This document shows positions 1 to 5,402 of a DNA stretch of 10,171 nucleotides, one piece after another (within the stretch, counting starts at the first letter, position 1; the number at the start of each line of letters is the position of its first letter). The DNA is from an uncultured Archangium sp. (GTDB lineage: Bacteria; Myxococcota; Myxococcia; Myxococcales; Myxococcaceae): NCBI GenBank assembly GCA_946479335.1, contig CAMLFP010000194.1, positions 1-10,171 on the forward strand, written 5' to 3'. Below the pieces are notes generated by a model. The model did not search any database. It was given only the letters and a program-made list of their open reading frames with translations, and was not told the DNA's origin. The position numbers were made by a program, and so were the translations under genes.

Positions 1-1
1 C

Positions 2-3000
2 ACCGGCACGCTCGTCGGCCCGTTCTCCGCGTTCCACCTCCTCGACACCGCGACGCCGACGCCGCCCGAGAAAGACGGCTCGCTCGCGAACCTCGCGCCC
101 GGGCCGTACGGGCCGCTGACCGCGCGCCCGCTCCGCATCGCCGACGGCCGCTTCTCGCTGGTGGGCGAGCCCGCGACGGGAGACGTCTACCTCTACGCCG
201 TCGACGTCACCGTGCCCGAGAGCGGCGCCTACGTGCTGCGCACCGTCACCTCGATGGACCACGCCGCCATCCTCGACGGCACGCAGGTGCTCTCGCGCTT
301 CACCGTCACGCGCCCCGCGTCGTCGTTGACCACGCGGGTGGTGAAACTCGACGCGGGCGTCCATCGCCTGATGGTGCGCATGGCGCGCGAGAGCCAGACC
401 GGGCACCTCGTGCTCGCGCTGCAGCGCCTCGACGGCAAGCCCGCGACGTTGACCTTCGCCGCCGCGCAGGGGCCGGCGCCGCGGTGGAGCGGCGTGAAGG
501 TGCAGGACTCCGACGCGCTGTTCTCCACCGCCGAGTCGGTGCGCTACGCGCTGGAGCCCGAGGCGGGCGACGCGCTGGCGCGGGTGCTGGCCGCACGCGA
601 CGGGTTGAGCCGTGACGCAGATGGGGCGCGCGCGTTGCTCGCCGGGCTGCCTGCTGCGGTGAGCGGGCCGGTGGTGGCGATGTTGCGCGCCGAGGCCGCG
701 CTGCTCGACGCCGGCGTGCCTTCGCGCGTGGGCCGCGGCCGCGCGACGCGCGAGCTGGAGGCGGCGCTGGCGAAGGACCCCGGCTACGTCGCCGCGAAGC
801 TGGTGGTGGCGCAGCTCACGCACGACGACGGCCGGCACCTCGAGGCGCTGGAGCTCGCGCGCGCGGCGCGTGACGCGCACACGCCCGCGGGGGCCCCGGT
901 GCTGACGCTCATCGCGCGCATCGAGCTGGCGCTGGGCCTCGACGCCACCGCGGCGCAGACGGCGCGCGACGCCGAGAAGGCGCTCCCCGGTTCCTGCGAG
1001 GCGCTGTTGCTGCAGCTCGACATCGCGCGACGTCGCGACGCCGAGCGCGACGCGGAGACCCTGCTGCAGGCCTCGTCGCACTGCGGAGGGGGGCGCGCGC
1101 GCACCGCGGACTTCCTGCGGGCCCGGGGCGATCTCCCCGGCGCCATCGCCGCGCTCGAAGAGGTGCTGGCGCGCGACGAGAGCCAGGTCAACCTCGGCAC
1201 CAGCCTCGCCGGGCTCTACGCGTCGGCGCAGCGCTACGACGACGCGGTGGCGGTGCTCGCGAAGCTGCAGGCGCAGTGGCCGCGCAACGGGCAGCTGTGG
1301 TTGACGCTGGGTGACGTCTACGAGCTCGCGGGGCGTGACGCGGGCGCGATGGCGGCGCGCGAGAAGGCGCTGGAGCTCGACGGCGCGAACCTCTCGCTCC
1401 GCCGCTCGCTGGAGCGCCGCAAGACGGGGCGCGAGCTGCTCGACGCGTACGCCATCAGCACCAGCGAGGCGCTCAAGTCGTACGAGGCGGCGCCCGGCAG
1501 CGAAGACGCCACCAGCGCCTTCGTCCTCGACTTCGCCGCCATCCAGGGCTTCCCCGACGGCACGATGGTCGACCGGGTGCACATCATCCAGAAGGCGCTC
1601 GACCAGCAGGGCGTGCAGGAGGTCGCGGAGGTGCAGATCCCTCCCGGCGCGGCGGTGCTGACGCTGCGCACGCTCAAGCCCGACGGCACCTCGCTGGAGC
1701 CCGAGACCATCGACGGGAAGGAGACGCTCTCGCTGCCCGGCGTGCAGGTCGGCGACCTCGTCGAATACGAGTACCTGCTGGCGCACCCGGCGCGCGGGCC
1801 CGCGCAGCCCGGCTTCACCGCGTCGGCCTTCTATTTCCAGGTCGCGCGGCAGCCCAACGCGCGCAGCAGCTACATCGTCATCGCGCCGAAGGGCAGCGGC
1901 CTCGCGGTCGACCCGCACAACGTGAAGGCGCCCAAGCCGCAGGTGGAGGGTGACTACGAGGTGCTCCGTCACGAGGAGCGCCGGGTGCCGCCGTACATCC
2001 CCGAGCCGGGCGCGCCGCCTTCACCCAACGAGTGGCTGCCCTTCGTGGTGGTGGGCAACGGCCAGCGCGGCAACGAGGGCGTGGTGCGCACCTACGCCGA
2101 CGTGTTCCTCGACCGCGGCCTCATCACCTGGGAGGTCGACGCGTTCGCGCGCCACGCCGCGCAGGGCAAGACGGGCCTCGACGCGGTGAAGGCGGTGTAC
2201 GCGGCGGTGCAGCACAAGCTCTCGGGGCGCGACGGCGGGCTGTCGATGGCCGCGTCGGCGTCGGTGGCGCAAGACCGCGGCAGCCGCGTGTGGTTGCTCA
2301 AGGCCTCGCTGGAGGCGTTGGGTCTGCCCACGCGGTTGGTGGCGGTGCGCGCCTTCACCTCCGACCCCGCGAAGTACGAGTTCCCCAACGAGGGGCTGCT
2401 CCCGTACGTGTGTCTGCGCGTGACGCTGCCGTCGGGCGAGCTGGTGTGGCTCGACCCGCTGGTGCGCTTCGCGCCCTTCGGTGAATTGCCGGAGTTCGCG
2501 CTCGGTGGGCTCGAGGCGTGGCTGCTCCCGGAGCCGGGGCGCGCGCTCGAGCAGGTGAAGACGCCGGAGCGCAGCACGAAGCCGGGCAAGACGGTGGCGC
2601 TGACCCTGAAGCTCGACGAGCGCGGCGTGCTGACCGGCTCGGGCGTGGAGACGTACACCGGCTTCGACGCCGCGCAGCTCGCCGAGGCGCTGGAGACCAT
2701 CTCGCCCGACCAACGCGAACAGGCGCTGCAGTCATCGCTCTCGCGCTACTTCGGCGGCGCTGACCTCTCGCAGCTGCAGGTCGACACGCCGCGCGAGGTC
2801 GGCGCCACGGTGACGGTGCGCTACCAGCTGCGCGCGGAGCGCTTCGGCCGCGTGGAAGGTGAAGGCCGCCTCGTCGCGTCGTCGCCCACGTACCCGATGA
2901 TGTTGGGCCGCCGCTTCCTCCAGGTGCCCTCGCGCGTCACGCCGCTCTTCATCGACGCCAGCGAGGCGAGCGTGACGAAGGCGACGCTGCAGCTCCCCGC

Positions 3001-3220
3001 GGGGTGGAGGCTCGTCAAGCCGCTGGGTGACCTGCGCGTCGAGGGGCCGTCGGCGGCCTACGTGCGCCAGGAGACGCAGAGCGGCGACACCGTCACCTTC
3101 AACGAAGACTTCCGCCTGACGCAGAGCCGCATTTCGGTGAAGGACTACGAGCGCTTCGCGCAGTTCGCGGGCGAGGTTGACCTGCTGCAGCAACGAGACC
3201 TGCTCTTCGAGAAACCGTAG
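2..3220 (+). CDS. Partial TPR / DUF3857 / transglutaminase-like fold protein (5' end outside window)
   Basis: The frame is open from base 2 and reads as convincing protein upstream of the first possible GTG at 161, so the true start lies outside the window; at least 1072 codons are present. Numbering from 161, residues about 8-95 form a beta-rich, jelly-roll-like segment. Residues about 195-425 are alpha-helical TPR-like repeats (for example LGDVYELAGRDAGAMAAREK). Residues about 440-630 match the DUF3857 style (PDGTMVDRVHIIQKAL, then GDLVEYEYLLAHP). Residues about 655-775 are transglutaminase-like and 800-1019 a beta-rich C-terminal region. In DUF3857 proteins a Cys-His-Asp triad follows this domain. 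Here the expected Cys is Ser708 (DRGSRVWLLKASLEALGLP) and the His position reads Pro-Tyr near 748-749, while Asp765 (WLDP) remains. Family knowledge suggests an envelope or periplasmic location, but the signal peptide is not visible. The role is unknown; a scaffold or binding function is my inference. Confidence 0.9.
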   Translation, partial: TGTLVGPFSAFHLLDTATPTPPEKDGSLANLAPGPYGPLTARPLRIADGRFSLVGEPATGDVYLYAVDVTVPESGAYVLRTVTSMDHAAILDGTQVLSRFTVTRPASSLTTRVVKLDAGVHRLMVRMARESQTGHLVLALQRLDGKPATLTFAAAQGPAPRWSGVKVQDSDALFSTAESVRYALEPEAGDALARVLAARDGLSRDADGARALLAGLPAAVSGPVVAMLRAEAALLDAGVPSRVGRGRATRELEAALAKDPGYVAAKLVVAQLTHDDGRHLEALELARAARDAHTPAGAPVLTLIARIELALGLDATAAQTARDAEKALPGSCEALLLQLDIARRRDAERDAETLLQASSHCGGGRARTADFLRARGDLPGAIAALEEVLARDESQVNLGTSLAGLYASAQRYDDAVAVLAKLQAQWPRNGQLWLTLGDVYELAGRDAGAMAAREKALELDGANLSLRRSLERRKTGRELLDAYAISTSEALKSYEAAPGSEDATSAFVLDFAAIQGFPDGTMVDRVHIIQKALDQQGVQEVAEVQIPPGAAVLTLRTLKPDGTSLEPETIDGKETLSLPGVQVGDLVEYEYLLAHPARGPAQPGFTASAFYFQVARQPNARSSYIVIAPKGSGLAVDPHNVKAPKPQVEGDYEVLRHEERRVPPYIPEPGAPPSPNEWLPFVVVGNGQRGNEGVVRTYADVFLDRGLITWEVDAFARHAAQGKTGLDAVKAVYAAVQHKLSGRDGGLSMAASASVAQDRGSRVWLLKASLEALGLPTRLVAVRAFTSDPAKYEFPNEGLLPYVCLRVTLPSGELVWLDPLVRFAPFGELPEFALGGLEAWLLPEPGRALEQVKTPERSTKPGKTVALTLKLDERGVLTGSGVETYTGFDAAQLAEALETISPDQREQALQSSLSRYFGGADLSQLQVDTPREVGATVTVRYQLRAERFGRVEGEGRLVASSPTYPMMLGRRFLQVPSRVTPLFIDASEASVTKATLQLPAGWRLVKPLGDLRVEGPSAAYVRQETQSGDTVTFNEDFRLTQSRISVKDYERFAQFAGEVDLLQQRDLLFEKP

Positions 3221-3234
3221 TTTCAACTCAGTTG
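3211..3234. promoter_or_regulatory. Two overlapping short palindromes at the stop codon, upstream of the merC-like gene
   Basis: GAAAC-CGTA-GTTTC (3211-3224) shares its last base with the 11-bp dyad CAACT-C-AGTTG (3224-3234). The first spans the TAG stop of the DUF3857 gene and the second lies 38 bp before the next ATG. They could be a regulator site for the downstream metal-type gene or a weak hairpin. No recognised operator consensus is matched. Confidence 0.35.
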
Positions 3235-3244
3235 CTTCTACGCC

Positions 3245-3268
3245 GCGCGCGGATTACTTCCCGCGCGC
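3245..3268 (+). promoter_or_regulatory. GC hairpin covering the ribosome-binding region of the merC-like gene
   Basis: A perfect 8-bp inverted repeat, GCGCGCGG and CCGCGCGC, flanks the loop ATTACTTC and ends three bases before the ATG at 3272. No Shine-Dalgarno sequence is visible in this stretch. A transcript starting upstream would fold directly over the initiation region, which could lower or regulate translation. There is no U-run, so a simple intrinsic terminator is unlikely. A DNA operator dyad is the other reading. Confidence 0.45.
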
Positions 3269-3271
3269 CTC

Positions 3272-3667
3272 ATGTCAGCGGAGCACGCCCACCAGCACCC
3301 CGAGCACGACACCTCCGACACCTTCGGTCAGGTGTTGTCGGCGGTGTGCGCGGTGCACTGCGTGGCGACCCCGCTGCTGGTGACGTTGGCGCCCGCGGCG
3401 GCGTCGGTGTTCGGCGGCGCGCACCCCGTGTTGCTGGGCCTGGTCATCGTCGTCGCGCTGTGGGCGTTCATCCCCGGGTACCGCTGTCACCACAGCCGCT
3501 CGGTGCTGGCGCTCGCGCTCACCGGCGTCACGCTGCTGGGCATCGCCGCCTTCGGGTTGACCTGGAGCCTCCCGCTGGAGACCGCGGTGAGCCTCGCCGG
3601 CGCGTCGGTGATGATGGCCGCGCACTGGCTCAACCGGAAGCTGCTGCGCGAAGCGCACGTGCACTGA
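3272..3667 (+). CDS. MerC-type small integral membrane protein, His-rich ends
   Basis: The protein has 131 residues and four predicted membrane segments at about 18-47, 52-69, 78-97 and 102-122. The first contains Cys26-Ala-Val-His29-Cys30 followed by Pro34, which matches the CxxHC-type signature of the MerC family (inner-membrane proteins that bind and import mercuric ions). A second possible metal site is Cys72-His73-His74 after Gly-Tyr. The N-terminus is His-rich (HAHQHPEH, residues 5-12) and the C-terminus ends in HVH. No merR, merA, merP or merT is visible nearby, so this is more likely a housekeeping MerC-domain protein for an unknown metal than part of a mercury operon. ATG 3272 is the only sensible start, although no ribosome-binding site is visible and a hairpin sits just upstream. 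Its stop lies 9 bp from the stop of the convergent gene. The family call is firm; the substrate is not known. Confidence 0.85.
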   Translation: MSAEHAHQHPEHDTSDTFGQVLSAVCAVHCVATPLLVTLAPAAASVFGGAHPVLLGLVIVVALWAFIPGYRCHHSRSVLALALTGVTLLGIAAFGLTWSLPLETAVSLAGASVMMAAHWLNRKLLREAHVH

Positions 3668-3676
3668 CCTCGCGGC

Positions 3677-4546
3677 TCAGAGCGGCGGGAGCTGCGGGGT
3701 CCACGCGAAGGCGAGCATCACGCGGAAGGCGGGCACGCCGGGCGTCTTGCCGAAGCCCGGGCCACCCAGCAGCGTCAGCTCGAACTGCTTCGCGAACGTG
3801 GTGCCGACCGCGCCGGTGAGTTCGACGCTCGCCCGCGCGGTGGTGAAGGGCGCCACCACGCGCGCGGCGAGCTCCGCGTGCACCGGCAGCGCATGGGTCG
3901 AGACCACCAGCGCGCCGTTGAACTGCGAGCCGACGGCGTTGTCGGTGTCTCCGGCGACCGTGCCCGCGCCGCGCAGCAACACGCCCGCCTCCAGGCCCAC
4001 GCGCACCGGGCCGAACGCGCGCCCGGCCCCCAGCTTCGGCGCGAACGCCAGCCCGAGCCCCGTGTCGCGCGTCAACGCCGCCGCCGTGCCCGCGGGGAAG
4101 CTGACGTTCAGCGAGATTCCGAGGTCGAGGTGCTGCTGTGCGCGCTGTCGAAGCAGCGTGGTGCGCACGCCCAGCCACGGCGCGCCCATCGCCGTGTGCT
4201 GCGGCCGCGACACGCCGTAGCGCGAGAGGTCATCGCCCGTCTGGTACGCCACCACGGGGAGCTGGGCCGAGAGCTCCAGCCAGTCGAAGAAGGCGTAGGC
4301 CGCGAGGAGGTGCGCCGTGACTCGGCTCGACACGTACGCGCCCGCAGGCACGCCGTCGGCCGTCAGCACCAGCGGCCGATGCTCGTAGTGCGCGACGAGC
4401 CCGACGCGCAGCTGCCCCGCCGACAACCCATCACCCGACTGCGCGAGCCAGGTCTCGGCGGCGCCCGCGTTGAGCTGCACGCGCTCCAGCTCGAAGGTCT
4501 GCGCGGCCGCAGCTGAAGACACCAGCGCGAGAAGGAGCAGTCGCAT
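3677..4546 (-). CDS. Exported outer-membrane beta-barrel-like protein
   Basis: ATG at 4546 gives 289 residues beginning with a clean Sec signal peptide (MRLLLLALVSSAAAA, probable cleavage after Ala15, before QTF). A GTG at 4585 would add 13 residues (GTG at the new end) with a poorer N-region, so I prefer the ATG. The mature chain is made of alternating amphipathic stretches such as LRVGLVAHYEH, VTAHLLAAYAFFDWLELSAQLPVV and a final FRVMLAFAW ending in aromatics, as in transmembrane beta strands. The N-terminal pattern (ELERVQLNAGA, then HYEHRPLVL and DWLELSAQLPVV) resembles the barrel part of myxobacterial OmpA-type proteins as I recall them. However, no OmpA peptidoglycan-binding domain follows, because the gene stops right after the barrel. 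It converges on the merC-like gene with a 9-bp gap and no obvious terminator between. Function is unknown; location in the outer membrane is inferred. Confidence 0.8.
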   Translation of the reverse strand: MRLLLLALVSSAAAAQTFELERVQLNAGAAETWLAQSGDGLSAGQLRVGLVAHYEHRPLVLTADGVPAGAYVSSRVTAHLLAAYAFFDWLELSAQLPVVAYQTGDDLSRYGVSRPQHTAMGAPWLGVRTTLLRQRAQQHLDLGISLNVSFPAGTAAALTRDTGLGLAFAPKLGAGRAFGPVRVGLEAGVLLRGAGTVAGDTDNAVGSQFNGALVVSTHALPVHAELAARVVAPFTTARASVELTGAVGTTFAKQFELTLLGGPGFGKTPGVPAFRVMLAFAWTPQLPPL

Positions 4547-4655
4547 GCGCCGCTGCGTACACCCGGGCGTCGGAAACTGCGTCACTCAACTTTTCACGCG
4601 TGCAATCTGGAGACGGTCGTCGCGCGCAAGGCGGCGTTTTCCTTGTCGGGGAGAT

Positions 4656-4671
4656 TGGCAAGCGCTTCGCA
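4656..4671 (+). promoter_or_regulatory. Candidate sigma-54 (-24/-12) promoter
   Basis: The sequence TGGCAAGCGCTTCGCA fits TGGCACGN4TTGCA except for A instead of C at position 6 and C instead of T at position 13. The essential GG and GC are at exact -24/-12 spacing. Transcription would start near 4682, about 57 bp before the GTG at 4739. The central AAGCGCTT is itself a palindrome. Chance matches occur in GC-rich DNA, so this is a candidate only. Confidence 0.45.
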
Positions 4672-4726
4672 GAGGAAACGCCACGCGGGGGAGCATCGGG
4701 TGCGTCGGGGGAAACGCGTCGTCCTT

Positions 4727-4733
4727 GAAGGAG
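4727..4733 (+). promoter_or_regulatory. Ribosome-binding site fixing the start of the small gene
   Basis: GAAGGAG lies five bases before GTG 4739. It is the strongest Shine-Dalgarno sequence in the region and picks this start over the GTG at 4643, which has no such site and would add 32 residues of arginine-rich, shadow-like sequence. Confidence 0.75.
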
Positions 4734-4738
4734 TCGCC

Positions 4739-5044
4739 GTGTCTGGAATCAGTCTTGGAGATGAGCTGGAGCACATCGCCGCCGCGCTGAGCGGGGTGCT
4801 GCAACTCGTCGAGCAGCAGGCCAACGGTGATGCTGCCGCGCACGCCCCGGCGGGGCTCTTGTCGATTGTCATCGAGCGGGTGCGGCTGGTTCGCCGTGTG
4901 GTGAAAGGCGACATGCCCGCGGAGGTGCTCCTGGCGGCGCACAACCACCGCAGCGGCGTGGGGCCCGGTGAAGACGGCGACGTGGTGCTACCGCTGCGTG
5001 CGCAGGGGCCGGCTCACGCGGCGGGGCGGCGTCGCACGCGGTGA
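4739..5044 (+). CDS. Small helical protein of unknown function (101 aa)
   Basis: I do not recognise this family. The GTG start is supported by the GAAGGAG site five bases upstream. Residues about 5-28 (LGDELEHIAAALSGVLQLVE) form an amphipathic helix, and about 38-66 form a second helix rich in Val, Leu and Arg (LLSIVIERVRLVRRVVKGD). A less ordered tail ends in Arg/Thr-rich GRRRTR. There is no signal peptide and no cysteine. Third codon positions are mostly G/C, as in the neighbours. The last 57 bp overlap the 3' end of the opposite HTH gene with codons aligned, and the rare Leu codon CTA at 4988-4990 is the complement of that gene's TAG stop. A sigma-54-like element lies upstream. The C-terminal tail may be shaped by the overlap more than by function. 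It might be a partner of the adjacent regulators, but that is inference from position only. Confidence 0.65.
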   Translation: MSGISLGDELEHIAAALSGVLQLVEQQANGDAAAHAPAGLLSIVIERVRLVRRVVKGDMPAEVLLAAHNHRSGVGPGEDGDVVLPLRAQGPAHAAGRRRTR

Positions 5045-5326
5045 GCGGCGCGGCCGGCCGGGCTTTCGCTCGAGCGGTTCGGCGGCGAGGAGCAGCTCAT
5101 GCGGCCGGCACCCCAGCCCCGCCGCGAGCCGCACCAGCGACGAGATGGAGATGTCCTTGACGCCCTGCTCGACGAACCGGAAGAACCGCAGGTCGAGGCG
5201 CGCGCGCTCCGCGAATTGCTCCTGCGTCAGACCCAGCTCGAGGCGACGCCGACGGACGTTGGCCGCTACAAAGAGCAGTGTCGTTGAAACATCGGGTGCG
5301 GGCACGGGCCCGAAGCTCGCTCGCAT
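4988..5326 (-). CDS. XRE-family helix-turn-helix regulator with AT-hook-like basic tail
   Basis: The protein has 112 residues from ATG 5326. Residues about 19-80 are a classic Cro/C1 (HTH_3) domain: FVAANVRRRRLELGLTQEQF, then FAERARLDLRFFRFVEQG, ending SSLVRLAAGLGCRPHELL. The turn (LGLTQEQFAERA) and the Val-Glu-Gln-Gly of the next helix are typical of DNA-binding members. After the domain comes an Arg/Pro tail with Arg87-Lys-Pro-Gly-Arg-Pro-Arg93, which resembles the core Gly-Arg-Pro of an AT-hook. The final 18 residues are encoded in the overlap with the 101-aa gene. No strong ribosome-binding site is seen before the ATG. The FHA regulator gene ends 76 bp upstream on the same strand, so co-transcription is possible. 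The family call is sure; the targets are not known, and autoregulation is only a guess. Confidence 0.85.
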   Translation of the reverse strand: MRASFGPVPAPDVSTTLLFVAANVRRRRLELGLTQEQFAERARLDLRFFRFVEQGVKDISISSLVRLAAGLGCRPHELLLAAEPLERKPGRPRRSPRATPPRRVSRPLRTQR

Positions 5327-5337
5327 GCTTTTTCGTA

Positions 5338-5359
5338 ACAGGTTGTTTTCGCACCCTGT
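5338..5359. promoter_or_regulatory. Weak inverted repeat upstream of the HTH gene
   Basis: ACAGG (5338-5342) and CCTGT (5355-5359) are inverted with 12 bases between, starting 12 bp upstream of the HTH start codon. XRE regulators often bind such dyads to control their own gene, but five-base arms are easily found by chance. Confidence 0.25.
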
Positions 5360-5402
5360 CGGTCTCCGCCACGGCAGCGCGCGATGAGGCCCGCGGCTCG
5401 CG

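Larger units (their letters stand above)
4547..4738. promoter_or_regulatory. Divergent intergenic region with regulatory elements
   Basis: These 192 bp separate the barrel gene (-) from the small gene (+). Visible elements are the 8-bp palindrome CACGCGTG (4595-4602), the sigma-54-like element at 4656-4671 and the ribosome-binding site at 4727-4733. I found no good sigma-70 -35/-10 pair. The long minus-strand frame across this stretch has odd, His-rich composition and is treated as non-coding. Confidence 0.5.

Noticed and set aside
2021..2713. 230-codon minus-strand frame inside the DUF3857 gene
   Set aside because: It is an antisense shadow caused by high GC; the translation is His/Arg/Leu-biased with no recognisable fold.
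3272..3667. Mercury resistance operon
   Set aside because: Only a MerC-type protein is present; no merR, merT, merP or merA lies on either side within the window.
3878..4516. 212-codon plus-strand frame opposite the barrel gene
   Set aside because: Arg/His-rich translation; the opposite strand has a clear signal peptide and barrel pattern.
4643..4738. N-terminal extension of the 101-aa protein from GTG 4643
   Set aside because: It has no ribosome-binding site, has Arg-rich shadow-like sequence and would overlap the sigma-54-like element; GTG 4739 has GAAGGAG at ideal spacing.
4586..4948. Long minus-strand frame (about 120 codons) opposite the small gene and its upstream region
   Set aside because: Composition is His/Arg-rich without a domain or ribosome-binding site, and the plus-strand frame has a better start signal and codon use.
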